DNA of 21,677 nucleotides from positions 1 to 21,677 of the forward strand of contig SBEK01000052.1 in assembly GCA_009668925.1 (NCBI GenBank). The letters run 5' to 3'. The stretch is from Deltaproteobacteria bacterium (GTDB lineage: Bacteria > Desulfobacterota > Syntrophia > Syntrophales > Smithellaceae). The position numbers were made by a program, and so were the translations under genes. Positions 6,953 to 15,800 of this stretch are shown piece after piece. A model generated the notes under the pieces. The model searched no databases and was not told where the DNA came from. It was given only the letters and a program-made list of their open reading frames with translations. The first letter of the stretch is position 1, and each line of letters starts with the position of its first letter.

Positions 6953-7972
6953 ATGGACATTTCCGGAAGAAAAAAAACGTTTCGCTTCGCTTCTTTCATT
7001 CATCATTTTTTAATCAAGCCACTTGCTTTGCTCAACAAGAATCCGGTGATCCTGAAAACCAGATCATTTCATCTGGTGTATTTCGGTCTTTTTTCAGCCG
7101 TGGGCTTCATGGCCAGTGCCAGTGTCTTTTTTTTCTATCTCGATTCGAGAGACGCCTTGGCCGGCCTGCCGATTCTACCGGTTGCCTTTTTTTATATTCT
7201 GGCCGACATGATCGGGGTTAAGGCTTTCTATTATCTGGCTTTGGGAAAAGAATTTTTCAAAAAACCAAAGTATTATCTAAATGAAACAACGATGTATAAT
7301 CAAGGCGGTCTGTTTGGCATTTTGGCTGTTGGGATTACGGTCGCTTTGATTTATGACATCAGCCTGCTGATTATGTTCGATGCCCTGGCCCTTTCTTCTT
7401 GCATCGGTCTTTTTTTCGGCAGGCTCGGCTGCTGCAATTACGGCTGCTGTTTTGGTGTTCCCACGCAAAGTCCCATTTCCATAACCTATGAGACGCCGCA
7501 TTCCAAAATACTTCGGACCAATCCCGAATTGTGTGGAGTAGCATTGGTGCCGACGCAAATATATACCGCCTACTTTGATTTAACGATGTTCATTATTTTT
7601 ACCCTTGTGGCGAATGTTTATCCTGCCGACGGGATCATTACTTTAATTTTTATATTTCTTTTCAACGGGTTTAGAATCATTATCCAAAAATATCGTTTCA
7701 CTGAACCGTCCGACCGTCTGAACTTCACCAAAACGGCGTTTTTGTATCTGGCAGCCGGTCTGGTGATCTGGTCAGGGGTGTTTGCAGGCAGCAAGGCAAC
7801 GTTGATTCCCCGAATGAACAGCATTTTAATCACGCCAGTTTCCTGGGCTCAATTTATGGCGACATCGTTTGATGTGTGTCTGTCGGTTGTGATGATCGGG
7901 GTCATCGCCTTTCTTTTCTATGGATTGCACGGCCGGAAAATGGGAACTCATCTGAATCTGGAAAGTGAATAA
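6953..7972 (+). CDS. divergent prolipoprotein diacylglyceryl transferase (Lgt)-family membrane protein
   Basis: This 339-residue polytopic membrane protein has about seven hydrophobic segments. It carries an Lgt-like signature, GRLGCCNYGCCFG at residues 156-168, and later LVPTQIYTA, which corresponds to the HPxQLYE region of Lgt. Lgt attaches diacylglycerol to the lipobox Cys of prolipoproteins. In the classical signature (GRxGNFxNxExxG) the first Asn and the Glu are key; here these places are Cys160 and Cys165, while the Arg and flanking Gly residues are kept. It is therefore probably a paralogue with altered chemistry rather than the housekeeping Lgt. An N-terminal extension of about 40 residues precedes the first membrane segment. 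Base composition is markedly richer in A+T than the flanking genes, which may mean transfer. Family membership is fairly sure; activity is open. Confidence 0.72.
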   Translation: MDISGRKKTFRFASFIHHFLIKPLALLNKNPVILKTRSFHLVYFGLFSAVGFMASASVFFFYLDSRDALAGLPILPVAFFYILADMIGVKAFYYLALGKEFFKKPKYYLNETTMYNQGGLFGILAVGITVALIYDISLLIMFDALALSSCIGLFFGRLGCCNYGCCFGVPTQSPISITYETPHSKILRTNPELCGVALVPTQIYTAYFDLTMFIIFTLVANVYPADGIITLIFIFLFNGFRIIIQKYRFTEPSDRLNFTKTAFLYLAAGLVIWSGVFAGSKATLIPRMNSILITPVSWAQFMATSFDVCLSVVMIGVIAFLFYGLHGRKMGTHLNLESE

Positions 7973-7973
7973 G

Positions 7974-8696
7974 ATGCTTCAAAGAGTTCAGATGACAAGC
8001 ATGCCGGCGCATATCATTTGGATGATGGGACTTTTAGAAGCCGTTACCGTTCCGCTGGTCGTGGCTTTGCCTGCCTGGACCGGCACGGCATTAAAAAATC
8101 CGCTACACGGTCTGGTTGTCGGGTTTGCCGGTGTGGTTATTGTATTCTATTGTATTAGCCTGGCGCTCGATAAACTCAATATTTTCGTTCTAGGGAAGAC
8201 AGTGGTCGGCATCCGTATTCTGGCCTCCGCTTTCTGGGGCGGGCTTATTCTGGCGCTGATCTTTGTTCTCCAGCAAGCCTTAAAATCAATGCCTGTTGTT
8301 GGCTATCCCTTTCGGGAAATGATTCTGGGGTTTCTTTCCGTAGGCGGGGCGGTATTTATTTGCGGTGCTGTTTATGCCAGATGCGCTCTCCTGATCCCTT
8401 TGCTGGAGATTCAGCTGCGGACATCGGACGGTTTACTGGCCATTCGAAAATTTTCTTTATGGCGTTTTGCGCTGTGGGCGGGATGTTATGAAGGGATCGC
8501 GCTGCCGATTATTTGGGCTTCCAATTTTTATCCCGGCCACAAACTTGTGGCGGCGATCCTGACCGGTTTTGCCGGTGGTCTTGCGGGAGCAACGGTGATC
8601 TGGCTTATGGCCAAGATTTTCAGAATCCTGCCTTTTATGCTTGTGGAGCAAGTACTCCAGGACGGGCAAATCACCGTTCCGAAAACGTCTTCATGA
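7974..8696 (+). CDS. six-helix membrane protein of unknown function
   Basis: I do not recognise this protein of about 240 residues. Hydrophobic segments lie near residues 9-30, 44-65, 80-102, 112-140, 162-184 and 188-210, so it is an inner-membrane protein with about six helices and a short polar C-terminus. The ATG at 7974 is preceded by GGAAAG at 7960-7965 with 8 bases between, and lies one base after the stop of the Lgt-like gene. A GTG at 7965, overlapping that stop, is an alternative start giving 243 residues. Coupling with the Lgt-like gene suggests joint function, possibly in lipid or envelope modification, but that is inference only. Its codon use shares the lower GC of its neighbour. 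Confidence 0.68.
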   Translation: MLQRVQMTSMPAHIIWMMGLLEAVTVPLVVALPAWTGTALKNPLHGLVVGFAGVVIVFYCISLALDKLNIFVLGKTVVGIRILASAFWGGLILALIFVLQQALKSMPVVGYPFREMILGFLSVGGAVFICGAVYARCALLIPLLEIQLRTSDGLLAIRKFSLWRFALWAGCYEGIALPIIWASNFYPGHKLVAAILTGFAGGLAGATVIWLMAKIFRILPFMLVEQVLQDGQITVPKTSS

Positions 8697-8777
8697 AAAT
8701 TCGCCGCACGGGAATCTTTTACAGTCGTAGTCGCCGTATAACCTTCTAAATACAAACAAAGGCCCACCGAACCCATC

Positions 8778-8801
8778 TTGCATGAGCCTCAATCATTGCA
8801 A
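8778..8801. other. imperfect stem-loop between convergent genes
   Basis: TTGCATGA (8778-8785) can pair with TCA-T-TGCAA (8793-8801), with one bulged T, across a 7-base loop. It lies in the 110-base gap between the converging six-helix membrane gene and hisD. Neither side has a convincing T-run, so a terminator role is only possible. Confidence 0.25.
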
Positions 8802-8806
8802 AAGGT

Positions 8807-10102
8807 TTATTTTCGGGAAATACTGCGTACATGCACCGAGTTGGCGTGCGCATCGAGCCCTTCCATCCGGGCAAACCGCTCCGTCGCCGAGGAAAGCTTC
8901 CGGAAAGCGGCGGGCGAAAAGGAAAGCACACTCATCCGTTTGTAGAAATCGTAGACGCCCAGCGGCGAGGAAAAGCGCGCCGTGCCCTCCGTGGGCAGAA
9001 TGTGATTGGCGCCGGCCGTGTAATCGCCCAGGGCTTCCGGCGTAAAGGATCCCAGAAACACGGAACCGGCATTGCGGATCTGCTCCGCGACGCGGGACGG
9101 CTTTTCGACCATCAGTTCCAGATGTTCGGGCGCGAAGAGATTGGCGAGCTCGACGGCTTCGGTGATATCGGAAGTAATGATGATCGCGCCGAACCGGGAC
9201 AAGGATTTCCCGATGATTGCTTTTTTGGGCAGGGCCTTAAGCTGCTTTTGCACCTCGGCGGCCACGGACCGGGCCAGATCGGGGTACGGGGTGAAGAGCA
9301 CGGCAGCGGCCATTTCATCATGCTCGGCCTGCGCGAGCATGTCCGCCGCGGCAAACGCGGGATCGGCGCTGTGGTCGGCGATGATCACGACTTCGCTGGG
9401 ACCGGCGATCATGTCGATGGCCACCTGCCCGAAGACGAGCTTCTTGGCGGCGGCGACATAGGCATTGCCCGGGCCGACGATTTTATCCACACGGGGAACC
9501 GTCTCGGTGCCGTAGGCCAACGCGGCGATGGCCTGAGCACCGCCGATCTTGAAGATGCGGTCCACCCCCGCAACGTACGATGCCGCCGCGATGAGCGGAT
9601 GGAGCCGGCCGTCCTTCACGGGACTCACCAGAATGATTTCCCCGACGCCCGCGAGGCGGGCCGGAATGGCCGCCATGAGCAGCGTGGACGGATAAAAGGC
9701 CTTGCCGCCGGGCGCGTAAATGCCGGCCCGCTGCATCGGGATGATCCGCTGGCCGAGCTCGACGCCTCTTTCGTCCGTGATCTTGTACCCGGCGGCGATT
9801 TGCCGGGTGTGATAGTTTTCAATGCGCCTCGCGGCGAGCGCGATCACTTTCCGGTCTTCCGCCGAAACGCGGTCCGCCGCTTCCTGACGCTCCTGATCCG
9901 TCACTTCGACGGTCTGTGCGGTGAGCGTGCAGCCGTCGAATTTCCGTGTATAATGAAAAAGCGCTTCATCTCCCCGTGTCGCAACCTCATGAACGATTTC
10001 GGCGACTCCCGACAGAAGTTCCGGTGTAAAAGCGCCGCCGCGCCTGCGCAGGGCCTGAAAGAAGCCCCGAAATTCATCTGCATCGGATCGAATGATTTTC
10101 AT
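8807..10102 (-). CDS. hisD: histidinol dehydrogenase
   Basis: HisD carries out the last two steps of histidine synthesis, oxidising L-histidinol to L-histidine with two NAD+ and a bound zinc. The 431-residue length is normal. Motifs are clear: GIYAPGGKAFYPSTLLM, KIGGAQAIAALAYGTE, IVGPGNAYVAAAK, IDMIAGPSEVVIIAD, AQAEHDE (zinc ligand His261), APEHLEL (catalytic Glu326 and His327), GDYTAGANHILPT (zinc ligand Asp360) and LDAHANSVHVR (His419). The catalytic numbering matches the E. coli enzyme. It is the last gene of the minus-strand operon and begins one base after the murA stop, with no strong ribosome-binding site, so translation is probably coupled to murA. No other his gene is in the window. 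Confidence 0.98.
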   Translation of the reverse strand: MKIIRSDADEFRGFFQALRRRGGAFTPELLSGVAEIVHEVATRGDEALFHYTRKFDGCTLTAQTVEVTDQERQEAADRVSAEDRKVIALAARRIENYHTRQIAAGYKITDERGVELGQRIIPMQRAGIYAPGGKAFYPSTLLMAAIPARLAGVGEIILVSPVKDGRLHPLIAAASYVAGVDRIFKIGGAQAIAALAYGTETVPRVDKIVGPGNAYVAAAKKLVFGQVAIDMIAGPSEVVIIADHSADPAFAAADMLAQAEHDEMAAAVLFTPYPDLARSVAAEVQKQLKALPKKAIIGKSLSRFGAIIITSDITEAVELANLFAPEHLELMVEKPSRVAEQIRNAGSVFLGSFTPEALGDYTAGANHILPTEGTARFSSPLGVYDFYKRMSVLSFSPAAFRKLSSATERFARMEGLDAHANSVHVRSISRK

Positions 10103-10103
10103 T

Positions 10104-11354
10104 TTATTGTTTCACTCTCTTGATGTCCGCGCCCAGTGCGGAGAATTTTTTTTCAATCGCTTCGTAGCCGCGGTCGATGTGGTAGACCCGGGAAATTTCC
10201 GTCGTCCCCTGGGCGACAAGCGCCGCAAGAATCAGGCAGGCGGAGGCACGCAGGTCCGTGGCCATGGTTTGTGCGCCGTACAGGGTGGGCACGCCGCGTA
10301 CGACGGCGCTGCCGCCCTGGATCACGATGTCAGCGCCCATGCGCATGAGTTCGCTGACGTGCATGAAACGATTTTCAAAAACGGTTTCTGTAATGACGGA
10401 AAGGCCGCTGCCGATGCACATGTAAGCCATGATCTGAGCCTGCAGATCCGTCGGGAACCCGGGATAGGGAAGCGTCTTGACATCCACGCTGTTGATTTTC
10501 TTGCCGGCCTTCACCCGCAGTCCGCCCTCAATCGGCGTGATTTTCATCCCCGTATCGCGCAGTTTGTTGATGAGCGCTTCCAGATGCTGCCCGATGCACC
10601 CCAGCACGTTGATTTCGCCGTGGGTCATACCGGCGGCGATCATGAAGGTGCCGGCCTCAATCCGGTCCGGGATGATTGCGGCTTCCACCGCGTGGAGGGA
10701 TGTTACGCCGGTGATGGTGATGACGTCCGTTCCGGCGCCGCTGATCTTGGCGCCCATGCCTTTGAGGACGTCCGCCAGATTGACGATTTCCGGTTCGCGC
10801 GCGGCGTTATTGAGCACCGTCGTTCCTTGGGCCAGCGCCGCCGCCATCATGATATTTTCGGTGCCCGTGACCGTCGGCAGATCAAAATAAATATCCGCGC
10901 CTTTTAATGTATCCGCTTTTGCTTCAATGTAGCCCTCGCGCAGTTCCACGGTAGCTCCCATGTCCTGAAGCGCTTTGATATGAAGGTTCACCGGCCGCGC
11001 GCCGATGGCGCAGCCGCCCGGCAGAGAGACGCGGGCCCGGCCCATGCGCGCCACCAGGGGGCCAAGGACGAGGATGGACGCCCGCATGGTTTTGACCAGA
11101 TCGTAAGGCGCTACGCAGTTCGTCAATTTTGCGCCGTTGATCTCTACGGTGCCGCCGCCTTCAATTTGCATTCCCATGTTGCGCAGAAGCTTATAAATGG
11201 TCTTGATGTCTACCAGATCAGGAATGTTGGTAAACGTGCAGGTCTCTTCCGTCAGAAGCGCCGCCGTCAGAACCGGCAGGGCGGCGTTCTTGGCGCCGCT
11301 GATCCGAACATCTCCCGTAAGCGGCTTGCCGCCGTGAACGACTATTTTATCCAT
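10104..11354 (-). CDS. murA: UDP-N-acetylglucosamine 1-carboxyvinyltransferase
   Basis: MurA transfers enolpyruvate from phosphoenolpyruvate to UDP-GlcNAc, the first committed step of peptidoglycan synthesis, in the cytoplasm. The 416-residue length fits the family. Visible are the N-terminal [16 protein letters not shown] with the substrate-binding Lys22-Asn23 pair, [15 protein letters not shown] with catalytic Cys115 (the residue alkylated by fosfomycin, so the enzyme should be sensitive), [19 protein letters not shown] and [13 protein letters not shown] strong AAGGAGA (11361-11367, read on the minus strand) precedes the ATG inside the end of prmC; the prmC stop and the murA start abut directly as TAAATG. 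This arrangement with prmC before it and a his gene after it is common in related bacteria. Confidence 0.98.
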   Translation of the reverse strand: MDKIVVHGGKPLTGDVRISGAKNAALPVLTAALLTEETCTFTNIPDLVDIKTIYKLLRNMGMQIEGGGTVEINGAKLTNCVAPYDLVKTMRASILVLGPLVARMGRARVSLPGGCAIGARPVNLHIKALQDMGATVELREGYIEAKADTLKGADIYFDLPTVTGTENIMMAAALAQGTTVLNNAAREPEIVNLADVLKGMGAKISGAGTDVITITGVTSLHAVEAAIIPDRIEAGTFMIAAGMTHGEINVLGCIGQHLEALINKLRDTGMKITPIEGGLRVKAGKKINSVDVKTLPYPGFPTDLQAQIMAYMCIGSGLSVITETVFENRFMHVSELMRMGADIVIQGGSAVVRGVPTLYGAQTMATDLRASACLILAALVAQGTTEISRVYHIDRGYEAIEKKFSALGADIKRVKQ

Positions 11355-12209
11355 TTATCTTCTCCTTCCCGAGATGACGCGCGGTAAGCCCGCGTAATCG
11401 GTTCTTACGTAAATACGGTCATAATAACCGGCATTTGCCGCCAGCATGGCCTGTACGCTTTCCTTCTGTCTAGCGCCGATCTCGAGCAAAAGCCAGCCAT
11501 TTTCCTCGAGGCGGTCACGTGCCTGATATATCAATTTTTCGTAAAATTCCACACCTGTTTGACCGGCCCAAAGCGCCAGCTTCGGTTCAAAATTTTTGAC
11601 GCCGTCTTCGAGGGTTTCGTATTCCGCGGCTCCGATATACGGCGGATTGGAAACGATCATGTGAAACGTGCCGGAAACCCGTTCCAGTAAATCACTCTCC
11701 AGAAAGGTGACGCCCTGCGCCAGTCCGAGCCGGCGGGCGTTCTTTTGCGCGGCGGCCAGGGCCGCGGGCGAAATGTCCGTGGCGGTGATCCGCGCTCCGG
11801 GTATTTCTTTGGCCAGGGCGAGCGCAATCGCGCCCGAGCCTGTGCCGACATCCAGTATCCGCGGCCGGTCCGCGGCCGTCATCCGGCCCCGGGCGAGCGC
11901 TTCTTCGACGATCACCTCCGTATCCGGCCTCGGGATCAAAACGTCGGGGTTCACCTCCAGGGTGAAGGACCAGAAGTCTTTCACGCCGGTGATATAGGCC
12001 ACCGGTTCAAAACGCAGCCGCCGGGCGACCAGCCGCTCATATCCAGTCAGTTGTTCGTCGCCCGGACGTTTTTCCGGATTCTTGATGAAGTCGCTGCGTT
12101 CGCCGCCGAGACAAAACGCCAGAAGCACCTCGGCGTCGAGCCGGGCCGTGGGAATGCCCGCCGCCTCCAGCCGGCGGGTCGTCTGATGGATGATTTCGCG
12201 AACCGTCAT
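11355..12209 (-). CDS. prmC: peptide chain release factor N5-glutamine methyltransferase
   Basis: PrmC methylates the Gln of the GGQ motif in release factors RF1 and RF2, using S-adenosylmethionine, which raises termination efficiency. The N-terminal helical domain (REIIHQTTRRLEAAG) is followed by the linker PVAYITGVKDFW and VLIPRPDTE, then the SAM motif DVGTGSGAIAL and the NPPYI motif (Asn188) that holds the target Gln amide. The length is normal. I chose the ATG at 12209 because it overlaps the stop of the upstream acetyltransferase gene as ATGA, a usual coupled arrangement; a GTG at 12218 is an alternative that adds three residues. The prfA gene that often precedes prmC is absent here. Confidence 0.95.
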   Translation of the reverse strand: MTVREIIHQTTRRLEAAGIPTARLDAEVLLAFCLGGERSDFIKNPEKRPGDEQLTGYERLVARRLRFEPVAYITGVKDFWSFTLEVNPDVLIPRPDTEVIVEEALARGRMTAADRPRILDVGTGSGAIALALAKEIPGARITATDISPAALAAAQKNARRLGLAQGVTFLESDLLERVSGTFHMIVSNPPYIGAAEYETLEDGVKNFEPKLALWAGQTGVEFYEKLIYQARDRLEENGWLLLEIGARQKESVQAMLAANAGYYDRIYVRTDYAGLPRVISGRRR

Positions 12210-12754
12210 GGGGCGCACTTTCTTGTTTCCATGGAGACGTCGACCTGCGTCGCGCTGCCCTTGTAAGAGTATTTGACCGGCCAGCCCAGTTCTCTTAAGA
12301 CCTGCTTCATGGCGCGGTTGGTGGAATCGATCACGGAGACAAAACGGTCAATGCCGTGTTCCCGGCCGATGGCGAAGAGCCGCGCCAGCATAAATTTCCC
12401 CAGGCCGCCATGCTGCCAGTCGTCGCGAACGACAATAGCGAAGTCCGTGACCCTTTCCACGGGATCGTACCCGTAGCGGGCGACGGCGACGAAGGCCGGG
12501 CGGTCGTCTTCCTCAATCACGGCGGCCAGCGCGAAATTGGTCGTGTAATTGATGTGCGTGAGGTGATGGAGCAGTTCTTCCGGGAGCGTATGGACGGGCC
12601 TTAAGAAGCGCAGATAGATCGCATCGGGCGACAATTTGTTCAACAAATCGACGATCAGGCCTTCATCCGTCTGGAGGATGGGCCGAAGCCATGTGGCCCG
12701 GCCGTCTCGGAGCTGAAAATGCGTTTCATAATGAGCGGGATATGGACTGTTCAT
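12206..12754 (-). CDS. GNAT-family N-acetyltransferase
   Basis: This 182-residue protein has the GNAT fold, which transfers an acetyl group from acetyl-CoA to an amine. The acetyl-CoA pyrophosphate loop is visible as VRDDWQHGGLGKFML (Q-x-x-G-x-G, about residues 110-124), followed by IDRFVSVIDSTNRAMKQVLRELGW, the usual last helix. The start resembles GNAT domains fused to or associated with acetyl-CoA synthetase-like proteins and protein acetyltransferases (LRDGRATWLRPILQTDEG, LSPDAIYLRFL), so a protein lysine target is possible but unproven. It opens the operon with prmC, murA and hisD and overlaps prmC by 4 bases. The ATG has no ribosome-binding site and sits at the predicted transcription start, so the message may be leaderless. 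Confidence 0.88.
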   Translation of the reverse strand: MNSPYPAHYETHFQLRDGRATWLRPILQTDEGLIVDLLNKLSPDAIYLRFLRPVHTLPEELLHHLTHINYTTNFALAAVIEEDDRPAFVAVARYGYDPVERVTDFAIVVRDDWQHGGLGKFMLARLFAIGREHGIDRFVSVIDSTNRAMKQVLRELGWPVKYSYKGSATQVDVSMETRKCAP

Positions 12755-12761
12755 GGTCCGG

Positions 12762-12790
12762 ACTATAACGCATCTTCAAAAAATGTCCAA
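12762..12790 (-). promoter_or_regulatory. sigma-70 promoter for the acetyltransferase-prmC-murA-hisD operon
   Basis: Read on the minus strand, TTGGAC (12790-12785) and TATAGT (12767-12762) are separated by exactly 17 bases. Transcription should begin near 12755, next to the ATG at 12754. The 8-base palindrome GTCCGGAC (12756-12763) overlaps the -10 edge and start point. Confidence 0.55.
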
Positions 12791-12796
12791 GGGGGA

Positions 12797-12810
12797 TTGC
12801 AGTTCTGCAA
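12797..12810. promoter_or_regulatory. 14-base palindrome just upstream of the operon promoter, possible operator
   Basis: TTGCAG-TT-CTGCAA is a perfect inverted repeat whose 2-base centre is too short for a stable hairpin, so a protein-binding site is likelier than an RNA structure. It lies 6 bases upstream of the -35 hexamer (12785-12790), where an activator or repressor could act. The cognate regulator is unknown. Confidence 0.35.
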
Positions 12811-12863
12811 AGGTTTCAATCTGTTCAACCACCCGGATGAATGATTTCCTATAGCGAACGGGC

Positions 12864-15800
12864 TTATCCTTTTTTCGGAAGGGAAAAATAAAAAGATGCG
12901 CCTTCGTTCACCTTGCCTTCGGCCCAGATCCTTCCTTTGTGCCGGTGAATGATGCGCTGAGCAAGCGCCATGCCGATGCCCGTTCCTTCATATTCGGACG
13001 CATCATGCAGACGCTGAAAGACGCCGAACAATTTATCGTGAAATTCCATGTTGAAGCCGACGCCGTTGTCCTTTACATAATAGACGGTTTCTTTTTCGTC
13101 GTCATAGCCCCCCGCTTCAATCACGGCTGCATCCCGGGTCATTGTGAATTTAACGGCATTGGCGAGGAGATTGACCAGCACCTGCTTCACGAGCGCCCGG
13201 TCTCCGAATCCCTGCGGCATGTCTTTGATGTCGAAGTGTATCGTCCGATCGGGATAAAGGCTTTGCAGCTCCTGGCAGGTGCTTTCGACCAGCCGGCGGA
13301 CGTCGAGCGCTTTGGCGTTCAGATCCTGGCGGCTAAGCCTCGACAGGTCCAGCAGGGCGTCGATCAGCTTCCCCATGTATTTGGCGCCTTCGCGCACCTG
13401 GTTGAACAGCCGCAGGGTTTCTTCGTCAAAGTGGTCCCGCTGCTTTCTCAGGATCATCTTGGAATAGCCGTCGATGGCCCGAAGCGGCGCGCGCAGATCG
13501 TGCGACACCGAGTAGCTGAAGCTTTCCAGTTCGGCGTTGGCGGCTTCGAGATTGGCGGCGTATTCCCGGAGCGCTTCCTCCGCCCGCTTGCGCTCCGTAA
13601 TGTCGTGCGCGATGACGAGGATCGAGCCGGGATGGCCTTCGCCAAGCCGGGGCATGACATTGAGGGAGCCGTAAATGAAACTCCCGTCTTTCCGCCGGAC
13701 ACGGTACTCCACCTCAGCGTCAATCTTTTCGCCGGCCATCTGCTTCCTGACCCGTTCGCTGAAACGCACGCGGGCTTCATCGTCGAGGAGCGCCGCCGGG
13801 CCGATCGCGAATAATTCTTCCCGCGTATAACCCAGAACCTGGCACAGCGAGTCATTGACGCTTAGGAAGCGGCTGCCGGCTAAGTCCACTTCGTAGATGC
13901 CCGTCGGCGCGTATTTGATGAGGGCATTGGCCTTGGCTTCCGACTCGATGAGCGCCTGTTCAACTTTCTTACGCTCCGTGACGTCGTTGAAAAGGACGGC
14001 GACGCGACGGTCCCGGGGATTGCCGGTCCGGTGGGCAAACACTTCATACCAGCGATCCAGCGCTTTGACTTTATTTTCAAAGCGCACCGGTTCGCCGGTC
14101 AGGGCGACCTTCCCATAGATGTCAAACCAGTAAGCATCGTTGTCCGGAATCAATTCGCTGACCGTTTTCCCCAAAACGTCGTGCAATCCGGTTTGTTTTT
14201 CAAACGCCGGATTGATCTCCAGAAATCGATAATCCACGGGGCGGCAATCGGCGTCAAAGATCATTTCAATGACGCAAAATCCTTCGATCTGAGCGCTGAA
14301 AAGAGATTGGTAACGCTCCTCCGCATCCTTGAGTTTGGAGAGATCATTTCCGATCGCCAGGAGTTCCTTGAAATTACCCCGGTCATCGTAGATGGGCCTG
14401 TTGGTCCACGACATCCAGACGAGCCGGCCGTCCTTGCACAGGTTCTGATGGGCTTTGGTCTGATAGTTCTCGGGGTGCTCTTTAAGGTCCTGCAGCATTC
14501 CGGCAATGTCGGCGCCCCGCGAGTCCGCCAGGGGGACGATGGTGCCGAGTGCGCTCAGACCGATGATTTCCTCCGCGGTATAGCCGAAGAATTCCAGCCC
14601 GTACTGGTTCATAAAGGTAATGCGCAAATCCTGATCGGTTCGCAGGATGACGCTTCCGGAGCCCTCCACAAGGTGGCGGTACTGTTCGCGGCTTTCCCGG
14701 AGCGCTTCTTCCGCTTCTTTGCGCTCCGTAATGTCCTGGACGATTCCGGTCATTTTCTGAGGCTGGCCGCTTTCGTCCCGGTGGTGATTCCCCGTGGCCC
14801 ATATCCAGCGGATTTTACCATCCGCACGCCGGATGCGGCAGTCAAAATTCCAATCCTCGCCCGTATGGATGGAGTGCTGGAATTTGGCGTCCACCTCAGT
14901 GCGGTCTTCCGGGAGGACATGCGTGAGAAAAGTTTTATACGTCCACCGGGGCTGCAGCTCCGAGTAGCCGAAGATGCGATCGTGTTCGAGCGACCGCGAA
15001 GCGCTGTGATCATTGAGGTTCAGTTCCCAGGCGCCCGTGTGGCTGGTTTCCAGGGCGTACCGCAGCCGCTCCTCGCTGGCCAGGAGCGCCGCTTCAGCCT
15101 CTTTGCGTTTGGTGATGCTCCGCCCGTAAATACGGATTCTGCGGGAATCCTCCATGAAGCGCATCGTCTGACCGTACCACTTGTCGCCGATCCTGACTTC
15201 CCGCGCTTTCAGGTCGATTCCCCCCCGAAGCGGCAGGGAGGAAGAACATTCCCAGCCGGCAAACCAGGGATGGGCAAATCCCTTTTTGCGAAGGTCGGGG
15301 AACAGGATTTCGGAAGCGGGGTTCAGGAAGTGAACCACTCCGTCCAGATCGATTTCGGTGACCGGGTTCGGGTTCAGCATGACGAAGGAAGCCACGTGTG
15401 CCATTTCCGCCTGCGCCTGCCTTTGCCTGGTCATGTCGCGAAAAACGAGTACGGCGCCCAGAATTGCGCCGGCCTTGTCGATGATCGGCGCGCCGCTGTT
15501 GTCGATCGGGATCTCGGCGCCGTCTTTCCGGACAAGCAGCGTATGATTGGCCAGGCCGACGATCGTGCCTTCCCGCAGGATCCGGGCGACGGGTTCTTCG
15601 ATCCTGCGCCGCGTGCGTTCATCGATAATGTGAAATGCGCTCGTCACCGGCTGTCCCATGACGTCTCTTGCCGACCATCCCGTGAGCATTTCCGCCACGG
15701 CATTCATGAAGGTGATCCGGCCTGCGGCATTGGCGACGATGACGGCGTCGCCGATGCTGGCCAGAGTGGTCGCCCAGCGCTGCTCGCTGCGTTTGCGCTC

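Noticed and set aside
8831..10123. 430-codon plus-strand open frame opposite hisD
   Set aside because: hisD has every catalytic residue in place; the opposite frame is low-complexity Arg/Gly/Asp-rich sequence.
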